A DNA stretch of 64,000 nt from Massilia oculi. GTDB taxonomy: Bacteria; Pseudomonadota; Gammaproteobacteria; Burkholderiales; Burkholderiaceae_D. Made by a program: the position numbers and the translations under genes. The stretch spans positions 3,658,001 through 3,722,000 of the forward strand of contig NZ_CP029343.1 of NCBI RefSeq assembly GCF_003143515.1, given 5' to 3'. This document shows, piece by piece, positions 15,432 through 24,335 of this stretch. Every line of letters starts with the position of its first letter. The stretch's first letter is position 1. The notes below the pieces were generated by a model. The model was not told where the DNA came from. It did no database searches and was given only the letters and a program-made list of their open reading frames with translations.

Positions 15432-15790
15432 CCACCGCACGCATTCCCGCCATGATGGCGCTGGCCATGGTGCTGGCCGCCTGCGGCCCGACGCGGCCGG
15501 CGCCCGGCATCCAGGGCGATCCCGAACGCGGCAAGATCGCACTGACCCAGTACGCCTGCCATTCCTGTCACGCGGTGCCGACCATCGCCGGTTCGAAAGT
15601 CTTCGTCGGCCGTCCGCTCGCGGACGTGGCCGACCGCCGCTACATTGCCGGCAAGGTGCCCAATACCCAGGCCAACCTGGTGCGCTGGATCATGGATCCG
15701 CAGTCCATCGACCCGGGCAATGCAATGCCGGCCATGGGCGTGAGCGAGCGCGATGCGATCGACATCAGCGCCTATCTGCTCAGTCAATAG
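15428..15790 (+). CDS. cytochrome c lipoprotein
   Basis: The 120-residue product has a lipoprotein signal ending MVLAAC (Cys at about 19), a haem site CHSCH (about residue 45), and the distal Met in PGNAMPAMGVSERDAIDI. It is a clear relative of the cytochrome at 14376-14771: GDPERG, YIAGKVPNTQANLVRW and the C-terminal MPAMGVSE segment line up with GDPERG, YIAGSIPNQPENMVRF and MPALGISE. The two probably arose by duplication and now sit on opposite sides of the divergent promoter. It is translationally coupled to the membrane cytochrome upstream. Confidence 0.87.
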   Translation: MTTARIPAMMALAMVLAACGPTRPAPGIQGDPERGKIALTQYACHSCHAVPTIAGSKVFVGRPLADVADRRYIAGKVPNTQANLVRWIMDPQSIDPGNAMPAMGVSERDAIDISAYLLSQ

Positions 15791-15878
15791 CCGATCCTTC
15801 AATAGACCGATCCTTGGTATCATCCCCGGTTTGACGCGGGCCGCCACGGCCCGCGCGTTCACGACGAGGAAGACGACA

Positions 15879-16727
15879 ATGAGATTGGTGCGCTATGGCC
15901 GCCCGGGCAAAGAGAAGCCGGGCCTGTTCGACGAAGAGGGCCGCCTGCGCGACCTGTCCGGCATCATCGACGACATCGATGCGTCGGTATTGGGGAACAA
16001 GGCGCTGCGCAAGCTGGCGAAGATCGACCACAAGACCCTGCCGCTGGTGCGCGGCAATCCGCGCCTGGGCGTGCCGGTCAAGGGCGTCGGCAAATTCATC
16101 GGCATCGGCATGAACTACGCCGACCACGTCGCCGAAACCAAATCCACCACCCCAAGCGAGCCGGTGTTCTTCACCAAGGCGATCAGCTCCCTGAACGGCC
16201 CGGACGATGCGATCGTGCTGCCGAAAGGCGCGAAGAAGACCGACTGGGAGGTCGAGCTGGGCGTGATCATCGGCGAGCGCGCCCAGTACGTGCGCGAAGA
16301 AGACGCGCTGAAATACGTGGCCGGCTACTGCGTGGTCAACGACGTCTCGGAGCGCGCCTTCCAGTTCGAGATGGGCTCGCAGTGGGACAAGGGAAAAGGC
16401 TGCGACACCTTCGGCCCGGTCGGCCCCTTCCTGGTCACGCGCGACGAGATCCTTGACGTGCAGGACCTCGACCTCTACCTGGAGCTGAACGGCAAGCGCA
16501 TGCAGACCGGGAACACGGGCAGCATGATCTTCAGCGTGGCGCAGATCGTCAGCTACGTGTCGCGCTTCATGACCCTGGAGCCGGCCGACATCATCACCAC
16601 CGGCACCCCGCCGGGAGTGGGCATGGGCCGTTCGCCGCAGCGCTTCCTGAAGAAGGGCGATCAGCTGCGCCTGGGGATCGCGGGCCTGGGCGAGCAGCAG
16701 GCCGAGGTGGTGGCGTTTCCAAAATAA
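15879..16727 (+). CDS. fumarylacetoacetate hydrolase-family protein
   Basis: The 282-residue product matches the short FAH family. A small N-terminal domain is followed by GIGMNYADHVAET, KAISSLNGPDDAI, DWEVELGVIIGERA (two metal-binding Glu), FGPVGPFLVTRDEI and IITTGTPPGVGMG. Family members hydrolyse C-C bonds of 2,4-diketo acids or act as ureidoglycolate lyase or diketo-deoxy-sugar-acid hydrolase; the substrate is uncertain. It starts at ATG 15879 after GAGGAAGACGACA, 88 bases downstream of the cytochrome pair. No partner pathway genes are beside it. Confidence 0.88.
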   Translation: MRLVRYGRPGKEKPGLFDEEGRLRDLSGIIDDIDASVLGNKALRKLAKIDHKTLPLVRGNPRLGVPVKGVGKFIGIGMNYADHVAETKSTTPSEPVFFTKAISSLNGPDDAIVLPKGAKKTDWEVELGVIIGERAQYVREEDALKYVAGYCVVNDVSERAFQFEMGSQWDKGKGCDTFGPVGPFLVTRDEILDVQDLDLYLELNGKRMQTGNTGSMIFSVAQIVSYVSRFMTLEPADIITTGTPPGVGMGRSPQRFLKKGDQLRLGIAGLGEQQAEVVAFPK

Positions 16728-16820
16728 GGGCAGAGCGGCGCGCGGTCTGCCGGATGAATTCCTGGCGGGCCGTTTGCTGAACACCAGGCCTTTCTGCCGG
16801 TTCCCATCGCTGGCCAGCGC

Positions 16821-17933
16821 CTAGCGATCGAGATCATAATCCTTATCGCTGAGCTCTTCCTTGGCAAGCTTTAGTAATGGATATGCCGGCCTTTTTTTCC
16901 CTCCGCGCTTCGTACCGGAAAGGCTTTCCTTGTCCCTGATCGTGTCAGCCACATCCTTGTCGGGAATGCCGAATCGCCCACCGAATCGGGTCGTCCATAT
17001 CACATACAGGTGCTGAAAGGCTATGCCACGGTAATAGTCGTTCTCCTTCGTATAGAAAATGGAGTCGTCTCTCAGTTTTGCCATGTGATTTCGCACGCAG
17101 TTGAACCGCGCGCCTTCACCGGCCAGTTTTGTGATCGGATCGAAGCGCTTGACAGTTGCCGGGGCGGTTGCGTCCAGCAGGCTGCCGGAGTGCTTCTCGT
17201 GCAGGTGTGAGTATCGGAAGACCGAAGGAGCATCACTGAAGCGCTCTCGCCCTTTTTCCATTCCACCGCTCAAGCCTGCCTGGCCATCAGGCGTCTCGAC
17301 AATGGAAGATACATAGCCATCCATATCGTTGCTATGTTGATAGGAAATACTGAAGGCGCCGCCTGTGCCGGCTTTCCGGTCGCCGTATGAAAATGCTGTC
17401 TCGTGGATGAACGGGTCCACCGTGGGTACTGCGGGCTCGTCAAATTGGCCTGTGGTATAGATGCGCCCGTTCTTTCCCTTTCGGTCTGAAGACTCAGCCG
17501 CCCATTTCTGTACCCCCTTGCCTACGTCAGCAGCCAGGCGGGCGCTCTCCTTGAGCACATCCGCTCGAGTAAGGACGATCTGGGGTTCGGGGTTGCCATA
17601 GATCAGTCCATTATGTGCATTGTCGCCTATGATCTTGCCGCGTCGTCCAGTGGACGCAACATCGAGTTGCGCGTGCAATCCTGCATTCTCCAGCGTCTTG
17701 CGTTGTATGGGCAGTGGACTGCCGGTGTGCCGATCCGCGGCCGTTTGCCAGTGGCTGCCCGGCTCCAGCCGCCGGCTGCTCTGGACCGCCGCCTGCAGAC
17801 GCCGTAGTTGGCTTGTCTCGGGGCGATGATCCGCCTGGTATGCGGCCCGTTCGGTCCGATCCTGCAGTGGAGCGGTGTCCGGGGGCGCGACGATGCCGCC
17901 AGCTTGCGTTCTTTTATCAGCATACTCAGTCAT
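16821..17933 (-). CDS. hypothetical protein with injection-system-cargo-like N-terminus
   Basis: The product has 370 residues from ATG 17933 (alternative ATG 17984). The first 80 residues have the pattern seen in DUF4157 and extracellular contractile-injection-system cargo proteins: RPETSQLRRLQAAVQSSRR, then PIQRKTLENAG. The rest is unrecognised and polar. It includes DPFIHETAFSYGDRKAG, YSHLHEKHSGSLLDA and NDYYRGIAFQHLYVIWTTRF, plus a Lys-rich C-terminus with GTKRGGKKRPAYPLLK. It has no signal peptide or membrane segment. The gene is visibly less GC-rich than its neighbours, suggesting transfer. It stands alone: no sheath, tube or VgrG gene is adjacent, though a VgrG remnant lies at 47193. 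Reading it as an orphan effector is inference. Confidence 0.6.
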   Translation of the reverse strand: MTEYADKRTQAGGIVAPPDTAPLQDRTERAAYQADHRPETSQLRRLQAAVQSSRRLEPGSHWQTAADRHTGSPLPIQRKTLENAGLHAQLDVASTGRRGKIIGDNAHNGLIYGNPEPQIVLTRADVLKESARLAADVGKGVQKWAAESSDRKGKNGRIYTTGQFDEPAVPTVDPFIHETAFSYGDRKAGTGGAFSISYQHSNDMDGYVSSIVETPDGQAGLSGGMEKGRERFSDAPSVFRYSHLHEKHSGSLLDATAPATVKRFDPITKLAGEGARFNCVRNHMAKLRDDSIFYTKENDYYRGIAFQHLYVIWTTRFGGRFGIPDKDVADTIRDKESLSGTKRGGKKRPAYPLLKLAKEELSDKDYDLDR

Positions 17934-18018
17934 GTCCGCCAATCCATTGGTTAGCACATCGAATGCGCAACAAGAATAAAGCATTTTCCACGGCAGGCAG
18001 GAGATCCTGACGGCCATT

Positions 18019-18600
18019 TTAATCGCAGCAGCCTTGCTCCGGCATGCGCCGGACGCCTTCCTCCGGCACGGCCGTCCGCGCGGTGTTCATCACCATCGCC
18101 AGGAAAGTGTAGTAGCCGTTGATCCCGATGAGGTCGACCACGCCCTGCTCGCCGAACAGCGCGAGCGCGTCGGCGTACACCCGGTCCGACACCGCCTTGT
18201 GCTCGTGCAGCTGGGTGCAGAAGTCGTGCACCACCGCCTCGTCCACCAGCATCTCGGCGGGCCGCTGGCGCGCCGCGATGGCCGTGATCACCGACGACGG
18301 GATTCCCACCTCGGCCGCGATCGGCGCATGGATCGCCCACTCCACCTGCTGGTCCCACTGGCGCGCCGTGACCAGGATCGCCAGCTCCGACAGGCGCACC
18401 CCGATCGTGCTGCGGTAGCGCAGGTACTCGCCCATGCGCTGCGCATGGCGCATCAGCTCGGGACTGCGCAGCAGCGGCACGAAGGGGCCGTAGACGGCGC
18501 CGCGCGGGCCGGCGGCGATTTCCTGCGCGGCCGCGCGCTGGGCGTCGTTCAGTTCGTGGTCGGGGATGGGGCCCAGGCGCTCGCTCGTTTGCTCACTCAT
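18019..18600 (-). CDS. carboxymuconolactone decarboxylase-family protein
   Basis: The 193-residue product belongs to the AhpD/CMD all-helical family, with GPFVPLLRSPELMRHAQRMG, ELAILVTARQWDQQVEWAIH and GVVDLIGINGYYTFLAMVMN. The segment QWDQQVEWAIH replaces the Cys-x2-Cys pair of peroxidase-type AhpD, so it is the CMD-like rather than the thiol-reductase type. Some relatives act in protocatechuate breakdown; this gene has no pca neighbours, so the reaction is open. ATG 18600 was chosen to match the family start. It is divergent from the aminotransferase at 18724. Confidence 0.82.
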   Translation of the reverse strand: MSEQTSERLGPIPDHELNDAQRAAAQEIAAGPRGAVYGPFVPLLRSPELMRHAQRMGEYLRYRSTIGVRLSELAILVTARQWDQQVEWAIHAPIAAEVGIPSSVITAIAARQRPAEMLVDEAVVHDFCTQLHEHKAVSDRVYADALALFGEQGVVDLIGINGYYTFLAMVMNTARTAVPEEGVRRMPEQGCCD

Positions 18601-18723
18601 CTGTTGTTCCAATAGTGATCCCAAGAAAATATTCGCACGGCCTGCGCTAAAAATCAAAAGAAGCCGGCACTCCCGCGCTTATCGTCAAGCGTCGTCCCTT
18701 TCGGAGATCGGAGGTAAGCTTTC

Positions 18724-20049
18724 ATGAGCCACATCATCCACCGCAGCCTGCGCCAGGTGCCGCCCCTCGCGGCCGGCGGCGAGGGCATCACGCTCGTCGA
18801 TACCAACGGCAAGACCTACATCGACGCCAGCAGCGGCGCCGCCGTTTCTTCGCTGGGCCACGGCCACCCGGACGTGATCGCCGCCATGCACCGCCAGATC
18901 GACCGCTGCGCCTACGCCCATACCGCCTTCTTCACCACCGACGTGGCCGAGCAGCTGGCCGCGCGCCTGGTCGGGGGCGGGCCGCAAGATATGGGCGGCG
19001 TGTATTTCGTCTCCGGCGGCTCCGAGGCGATCGAGACCGCGCTCAAGCTGGCGCGCCAGTACTGGGTCGAGATGGGCGAGCCGCAGCGCACCCGCTTCCT
19101 GGCGCGGCGCCAGAGCTACCACGGCAACACGCTGGGCGCGCTGGGCGTGGGCGGCAACGAATGGAGAAGGCGCGCCTTCGCCCCGCTATTGAAGGACGCG
19201 CTGCGGGTGTCGGCCTGCTACGAGTACCGCGGCCGCGCCAGCGGCGTCAGCGTCGACGACTACACCGCCGGCCTGCTGGACGAACTGGAGACCACCATCC
19301 TGCGCGCCGGCCCCGAGAACATCATCGCTTTCGTGGCCGAGCCGGTGGTGGGGGCGACCGGCGGCGCGATCCCGCCTACGCCGGGCTACTTCCAGGGCGT
19401 GCGCGAGATCTGCGACCGCCATCGCATCCTGTTCATCGCCGACGAAGTCATGTGCGGCATGGGCCGCACCGGCACCATGTACGCGATCGAGCAGGATGGC
19501 GTGGCGCCCGACATCGTGGCCGTGGCCAAGGGCCTGGGCGCCGGCTACCAGCCGATCGGCGCGGTGCTGGCGCACCAGCGCATCGTCGAATGCCTGCGCA
19601 GCGGCAGCGGCATGTTCCAGCACGGGCACACCTACATCGGCCATCCGGTGGCGGCGGCCGCCGCGCTGGCGGTGCAGCAGGTGATCGAGCGCGACGACCT
19701 GCTGGCGCGCGTGCGCAGCCGCGGCGCGGTGCTGCGCCGCATGCTGGGCGACGTGTTCGGGGTGCACGAGCATGTCGGCGACATCCGCGGACGCGGGCTG
19801 TTGCTGGCGCTGGAGTTCGTCAGGGACAGGGAAACCAGGGAGCCGTTCGCGCCCGAGCGCAAGCTGCACGCGGCGATCAAGGCCGAGGCGATGGCGCGCG
19901 GCCTGCTGGTCTATCCGATGGGGGGAACGATCGATGGGCAGCACGGCGACCACGTGCTGCTGGCACCGCCGTTCATCGCGACGCCGGCGGATCTGTCGGA
20001 GATCGTGTCGCGCTTGAGCGATGCTGTGGAGGCGGCGCTGTCGACGTGA
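18724..20049 (+). CDS. class III aminotransferase
   Basis: The 441-residue PLP enzyme shows the fold-type I class III pattern: YIDASSGAAVSSLGHGHP near the N-terminus, VYFVSGGSEAIETALKLAR for phosphate binding, FIADEVMCGMGRTG (the Asp that contacts the pyridine N), and VAVAKGLGAGYQPIGAV with the Schiff-base Lys (about 261). It moves an amino group between an omega- or beta-amino substrate and a keto acid. Class III members include omega-amino acid:pyruvate and GABA transaminases. The donor here cannot be told from sequence. GGAGGTAAGC lies just before the ATG. It ends tail to tail with the esterase at 20071. Confidence 0.88.
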   Translation: MSHIIHRSLRQVPPLAAGGEGITLVDTNGKTYIDASSGAAVSSLGHGHPDVIAAMHRQIDRCAYAHTAFFTTDVAEQLAARLVGGGPQDMGGVYFVSGGSEAIETALKLARQYWVEMGEPQRTRFLARRQSYHGNTLGALGVGGNEWRRRAFAPLLKDALRVSACYEYRGRASGVSVDDYTAGLLDELETTILRAGPENIIAFVAEPVVGATGGAIPPTPGYFQGVREICDRHRILFIADEVMCGMGRTGTMYAIEQDGVAPDIVAVAKGLGAGYQPIGAVLAHQRIVECLRSGSGMFQHGHTYIGHPVAAAAALAVQQVIERDDLLARVRSRGAVLRRMLGDVFGVHEHVGDIRGRGLLLALEFVRDRETREPFAPERKLHAAIKAEAMARGLLVYPMGGTIDGQHGDHVLLAPPFIATPADLSEIVSRLSDAVEAALST

Positions 20050-20070
20050 CCGCGCCGCCGATGGGAGGAC

Positions 20071-20739
20071 TTATGCAACGACCTTGCGAATCCACTTGGC
20101 GATGTCCTGCACCTCTTCCAGGCACAGCGTGTGCTGCATCTGGTAGGCATGCCACTCGACCTGGTAGCCGAGCGACTCGAGCACCTTGCGCGAATCTTCC
20201 GCGCGCGCGAACGGCACCACCGGATCCTGCACGCCATGCGCCATGAAGACCGGCGTTTTCAGGCTGGCTTCATGGCGCTCCGCGCCGGCCACGCCCGCCA
20301 GCGGCAGGTAGCCCGACAGGCACATCATGCCGGCCAGCGGTTCCGGGTGGCGCAGGCCGGTCTGCAGCGTCATCGCGCAGCCCTGCGAGAAGCCGGCCAG
20401 GATGATGCGCGAGGCCGGGATGCCGCGTTCCTTTTCGCGCGCGATCAGCGCCTCGACCTGCAGCTGCGAGGCGCGCAGGCCGGCCTCGTCCTCGCGCCGC
20501 ACCAGGTCGGTGGCGACGATGTCGTACCAGGAGCGCATCACGTAGCCGCCGTTGATCGTCACCGGCATCGTGTTCGCATGCGGGAACACGAAGCGGATGC
20601 CGGGCAGGCCCGACAAGTCCAGTTCGCGCACGATCGGCACGAAGTCGTTGCCGTCGGCGCCCAGGCCGTGCAGCCAGACGATGGCAATGGACGGGTTCGG
20701 TGCGGTTTCGATCTCGATGTTCTCAAGCAGCTGGCTCAT
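20071..20739 (-). CDS. carboxylesterase / phospholipase-type alpha/beta hydrolase
   Basis: The 222-residue product has the alpha/beta hydrolase signature of the EstB/YpfH and acyl-protein thioesterase group: IVWLHGLGADGNDF (oxyanion hole), the nucleophile elbow GFSQGCA (Ser at about 121), the acid in HGVQDPVVPF, and His in MQHTLCLEE. It hydrolyses carboxylic esters, probably in the cytoplasm as there is no signal peptide. It lies 12 bases after mogA on the same strand, so it is likely co-transcribed with yjgA and mogA. Confidence 0.88.
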   Translation of the reverse strand: MSQLLENIEIETAPNPSIAIVWLHGLGADGNDFVPIVRELDLSGLPGIRFVFPHANTMPVTINGGYVMRSWYDIVATDLVRREDEAGLRASQLQVEALIAREKERGIPASRIILAGFSQGCAMTLQTGLRHPEPLAGMMCLSGYLPLAGVAGAERHEASLKTPVFMAHGVQDPVVPFARAEDSRKVLESLGYQVEWHAYQMQHTLCLEEVQDIAKWIRKVVA

Positions 20740-20751
20740 GGCTTCCTTCAG

Positions 20752-21372
20752 TTAGGCGACAGGCGGACGCAATGCCGATTTGGGACGGAAAGTCTTGCTC
20801 ACCGCCGGATTGGTTTCCATGTACGGGCCGCCGATCAGGTCGATGCAGTAGGGGACAGCCGCGAAGATGCCGCCGACGACCGTGTTGCCGGCGTCGTCCT
20901 TCAATCCCTCGAGGGTTTCCCTGATCGACTTCGGCTGGCCCGGCAGGTTCATGATCAGGGCCGCATGGTCTGCCGTTTCGCGAATGACCGCGGTCTGGCG
21001 CGACAGGATCGCGGTCGGCACGAAGCGCAGGCTGATCTGGCGCATCTGCTCGCCGAAGCCGGGCATTTCCTTGGTGGCGACGGCCAGCGTGGCCTCTGGC
21101 GTGACGTCGCGCCGCGCCGGACCGGTGCCGCCGGTGGTCAGCACCAGGTGGCAGCGCGCGGTGTCCACCAGCTCGACCAGGGTCGCTTCGATACTGGCGC
21201 GCTCGTCGGGGATCAAGCGCGTCTCGACACGAAATGGCGTCGTGATCGCCCCCGCCAGCCACTCGTGCAGCGCCGGGATGCCCTTGTCTTCATAGACGCC
21301 GCCGCTGGCGCGATCGGAGACCGACACCAGGCCGATCACCAGTTCCTGATCATTCGTCGTCTGACTCGTCAT
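20752..21372 (-). CDS. mogA: molybdopterin adenylyltransferase
   Basis: The 206-residue product is a MogA/MoaB-type protein: IGLVSVSDRASGGVYEDKGI near the start, VLTTGGTGPARRDVTPEAT for the molybdopterin-binding loop, and NLPGQPKSIRETL. It adenylates molybdopterin, the step before molybdenum insertion. ATG 21372 is used; a TTG one codon upstream is possible. The gene starts inside the end of yjgA (23-base overlap), so expression is coupled to it. No other moa/moe gene is in the window. Confidence 0.9.
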   Translation of the reverse strand: MTSQTTNDQELVIGLVSVSDRASGGVYEDKGIPALHEWLAGAITTPFRVETRLIPDERASIEATLVELVDTARCHLVLTTGGTGPARRDVTPEATLAVATKEMPGFGEQMRQISLRFVPTAILSRQTAVIRETADHAALIMNLPGQPKSIRETLEGLKDDAGNTVVGGIFAAVPYCIDLIGGPYMETNPAVSKTFRPKSALRPPVA

Positions 21373-21943
21373 CAATGGCCTCTTCTTCGGCGTCGGCTTT
21401 CTTCTTCTTGCCCAGGTCCTTCAGGATCTGGAAGATCTCGCGGTAGGCCTTCGGCGGCTTGGACTCGGCCACTTCCTTGCGCGCGTTGCGGATCAGGGTG
21501 CGCAGGTGCTGGACGTCGAGCTCGGGATTTTCCTCGAGCAGGACGGTCAGGGCCTTGTCGTCGCCAAGGAGCTTCTCGCGGCGGCGCTCGAGCGCATGCA
21601 GGGCGGCCGTCTCGGACTTCGAGGCGCCTTTCCAGCTGTCGATGGCGCGCTGGATGGCGGCGACTTCTTCCTCGTCCAGGGTGCGCATCTTCTTGCCCAC
21701 GAACTGCAGGGCGCGGCGGCGGCCTTCGTGGTTGGTGATGGTCTGGGTTTCGAGGATGACATCGCGCACGTCCTCCGGCATCGGTACGCGCTTGACGCGG
21801 TCGCGCGGCGCGTCGACCAGTTGCTCGCCGAGCTTTTGCAGCTCGTTCGACTGGCGCTTGAGTTCCGACTTGGACGGACGGTCGTATTCGGGTTCGAACT
21901 CGTTCGACTGGAAGCCGACGGAGCCGCGATTTGGATTAGGCAT
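21350..21943 (-). CDS. yjgA: ribosome-associated protein YjgA (DUF615)
   Basis: The 197-residue highly charged helical protein carries the DUF615 pattern: SKSELKRQSNELQKLGEQLV near the N-terminus, ITNHEGRRRALQFVGKKMR, and LRTLIRNARKE with a C-terminal Lys then acidic tail (KKKKADAEEEAIDDESDDE). YjgA binds late 50S ribosomal precursors. In proteobacteria it is often next to pmbA (tldE), and that is also so here: pmbA starts 95 bases away on the opposite strand, and mogA overlaps its 3' end. Confidence 0.93.
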   Translation of the reverse strand: MPNPNRGSVGFQSNEFEPEYDRPSKSELKRQSNELQKLGEQLVDAPRDRVKRVPMPEDVRDVILETQTITNHEGRRRALQFVGKKMRTLDEEEVAAIQRAIDSWKGASKSETAALHALERRREKLLGDDKALTVLLEENPELDVQHLRTLIRNARKEVAESKPPKAYREIFQILKDLGKKKKADAEEEAIDDESDDE

Positions 21944-22037
21944 GATATGAATGGATTTGATTGGCGCGGGGCCGATCAGTGAAAACTGTAAACGGCTGCT
22001 ATGATAACTGTTTTAGGGCCTGCCACGAAAAACACCT

Positions 22038-23390
22038 ATGAACGACAACGCTTTTACCCACACCCAGGATCAGCTCAAACAGCTGGCGCGCGACGTGCTG
22101 GCGTTCGCCCGCGAGCAGGGCGCGACCGACGCCTCGGTCGAGATCAGCGAGGGGAGCGGTTTGTCGGTTTCTGTGCGTAAAGGCAACATCGAGACGATCG
22201 AGCAAAACAAGGACAAGGGCCTGGGCGTCACCGTCTACGTGGGCCAGCGCCGCGGCAATGCCAGCACCTCCGATTTCTCGGTCGCCTCGCTCAAGGCGAC
22301 CGTGGAGGCGGCGGCCAATATCGCCCGCTTCACCGCCGAGGACGATTGCGCCGGCCTGCCCGACGCCGACCTGCTGGAGCTTGCACCCCGTGATCTGCGC
22401 TTGTTCTACCCGTGGCAGATCGGCACCGAAGAAGCGGTCGAGCTGGCCAAGCGCTGCGAAAACGCCGCCTTCGAGGTCGACAAGCGCATCACCAACAGCG
22501 AAGGCGCCAGCGTCTACGTGCAGCAGTCGCATTTCGTCGGCGCCAATTCGCGCGGCTTCATCGGCGGCTACCCGTTCTCGCGCCACACGATCTCGGTGGC
22601 GCCGATCGCCGGCAAGGGCAATCAGATGCAGCGCGACGACTGGTACACCTCGTCGCGCAACCCCAAGGAACTGGCCAGGCCCGAGAAAGTGGGCCGCTAC
22701 GCCGCCGAGCGCGCGCTGGCGCGCCTGAACGCGCGCAAGCTCAATACCCGCACCTGCCCGGTGCTGTTCGAAGCGCCGCTGGCTGCTGGCCTCCTGGGCG
22801 CCTTCGTGCAAGCCGTGTCGGGCGGCGCGCTGTACCGCAAGTCGACCTTCCTGCTCGACACCCTCGGCAAGCAGGTGTTCCCGTCGCACATCCAGATCGT
22901 CGAAGACCCGCACCTGGTCGGCGCGGTCGGCTCGGCGCCGTTCGACGAAGAGGGCGTCAAGACCGTGCGCCGCAAGGTGATCGCCGACGGCATGCTGCAG
23001 GGGTACTTCCTGTCCTCGTATTCGGCGCGCAAGCTGGGCATGCAGACCACCGGCAACGCCGGCGGTTCGCACAACCTCGAGATCGTCTCGAAGGACACCC
23101 GCCGCAGCGACGATTTCGAAGGCATGCTGCGCAAGCTCGGCACCGGCCTGCTGGTCACCGAGCTGATGGGCCAGGGCGTCAACTACGTGACCGGCGACTA
23201 TTCGCGCGGCGCGTCGGGCTACTGGGTCGAGAACGGCGTCATCCAGTATCCGGTCGAAGAAATCACCATCGCCGGCAATATGCGTGAGATGTTCCAGCAA
23301 TTCGTTGCCGTCGGTAACGACACCCTCGTACGCGGCAACAAGACCACCGGCTCGATCCTGATCGAGAAGATGGTCGTGGCCGGCAACTGA
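22038..23390 (+). CDS. pmbA: metalloprotease subunit PmbA/TldE
   Basis: The 450-residue product matches PmbA, the partner of TldD in a zinc protease. That protease matures modified peptides and degrades unfolded antitoxins. Visible family segments are ISEGSGLSVSVRKGNIETIE, NSEGASVYVQQSHFVGANSRG, VLFEAPLAAGLLGAFVQAVS, TTGNAGGSHNLEI and TGDYSRGASGYWVENG. TldD carries the zinc-binding HExxxH motif; PmbA lacks it, as here. tldD is not in the window. Confidence 0.93.
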   Translation: MNDNAFTHTQDQLKQLARDVLAFAREQGATDASVEISEGSGLSVSVRKGNIETIEQNKDKGLGVTVYVGQRRGNASTSDFSVASLKATVEAAANIARFTAEDDCAGLPDADLLELAPRDLRLFYPWQIGTEEAVELAKRCENAAFEVDKRITNSEGASVYVQQSHFVGANSRGFIGGYPFSRHTISVAPIAGKGNQMQRDDWYTSSRNPKELARPEKVGRYAAERALARLNARKLNTRTCPVLFEAPLAAGLLGAFVQAVSGGALYRKSTFLLDTLGKQVFPSHIQIVEDPHLVGAVGSAPFDEEGVKTVRRKVIADGMLQGYFLSSYSARKLGMQTTGNAGGSHNLEIVSKDTRRSDDFEGMLRKLGTGLLVTELMGQGVNYVTGDYSRGASGYWVENGVIQYPVEEITIAGNMREMFQQFVAVGNDTLVRGNKTTGSILIEKMVVAGN

Positions 23391-23404
23391 CCGAGGAGAA
23401 CGCC

Positions 23405-23647
23405 ATGGGCCGATTCGTCCGCATCGACAAGGAAAGCAGCCCCAAGACGGTGCTGCTCAATCTCGACCTGGTGGCCACCGTCGAGCTGGCCCCGCAATCC
23501 GACCTGCTCAGCTCGGCCGGCGCGGACGGCCGCAAGGTGTACGCCACCTTCCTCGCGCCCGACAAGACCGCGATCGCGACCCTGCATTTCGACAGCAGCG
23601 CGGATGCGAACGCGTGGGTCAAGACCCATTTGGGCGTCGAGCTCTGA
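23405..23647 (+). CDS. hypothetical protein (80 aa)
   Basis: A small soluble protein starts after GAGGAGAACGCC, 14 bases behind pmbA. It reads like a single beta-rich domain: FVRIDKESSPKTVLLNLDLV, then VYATFLAPDKTAIATLHF, ending DANAWVKTHLGVEL. Proteins of this kind recur in Burkholderiales without a known function. Co-transcription with pmbA is likely from the spacing. Confidence 0.75.
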   Translation: MGRFVRIDKESSPKTVLLNLDLVATVELAPQSDLLSSAGADGRKVYATFLAPDKTAIATLHFDSSADANAWVKTHLGVEL

Positions 23648-23767
23648 ACGCACCGCCAAGCGGGATTGTTAGTCGATCGTGAACTGACAATCCGCTTTCC
23701 GCATCTTTATCCCAGCAGCGCAGGCCGGCAAGATGGGCCGGTCTTTCACCACGCGCAAGGATCAGCG

Positions 23768-24265
23768 ATGCAAACAACTCATCAGGACACCAGTCCGCCC
23801 ACGGCGCGCGAGCGCCTGCTGCTGCCGCAACTGGACGCGTTCCATCAACGCGCCGAACCCGTCTTCTACGCCCTGCTGCGCTTCGTTTTCGGCGTCGTCA
23901 TGTTCACCCACGGCCTGCCCAAGGCGCTGGGCATCCCGCATGGTTCGATGGCCGATCCGATGGCCGGCTCGATCCGGCTGATCCAGGACGTGATGGGCTT
24001 GCCGTTCGCGCCGCAGCTGGCCTTCCTCGTCATGCTGCTCGAGACCGGCGGCGCGCTGATGCTGGCGCTGGGATGGTGGGCCAGGCCGGTCGCGTTCCTG
24101 ATCGCCCTGCAGATGGCCGGCATCTGCCATGCGCTCGGGCCCACCTGGCCGTGGATCGACCGCGGCATCGAGTTCCCCTTCCTGATGGGCTTTCTCGCCC
24201 TGTACATCGCGGTGCGCGGCAGTGGGCGCTTCGCGCTGGATCGCCGGCCTGGCGTGACGATCTGA
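23768..24265 (+). CDS. DoxX-family membrane protein
   Basis: The 165-residue protein has four hydrophobic segments (about 33-50, 80-97, 103-122 and 135-152). It shows DoxX-like features: RFVFGVVMFTHGLPKALG in helix 1, LAFLVMLLETGGALMLALGW, and a short Pro/Trp-rich loop WPWIDRGIEFPFL. DoxX proteins are small inner-membrane proteins often linked to thiol or redox balance. The start is ATG 23768 behind AAGGATCAGCG; an in-frame start at 23666 would add 34 residues without family similarity. Confidence 0.82.
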   Translation: MQTTHQDTSPPTARERLLLPQLDAFHQRAEPVFYALLRFVFGVVMFTHGLPKALGIPHGSMADPMAGSIRLIQDVMGLPFAPQLAFLVMLLETGGALMLALGWWARPVAFLIALQMAGICHALGPTWPWIDRGIEFPFLMGFLALYIAVRGSGRFALDRRPGVTI

Positions 24266-24281
24266 CCATGGCGCGCCCATG

Positions 24282-24306
24282 AAAAACGCCCCGGCATGCG
24301 GGGCGC
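24282..24306 (-). terminator. rho-independent terminator of the M14 carboxypeptidase gene
   Basis: CGCCCCG (24287-24293) and CGGGGCG (24299-24305) form a 7-bp stem with a GCATG loop. Read on the reverse strand it is followed by TTTTTC, the classic layout. It lies 30 bases beyond the carboxypeptidase stop. Confidence 0.85.
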
Positions 24307-24335
24307 TTCACACAAGCCGCGCCAGCGGCGCATGC

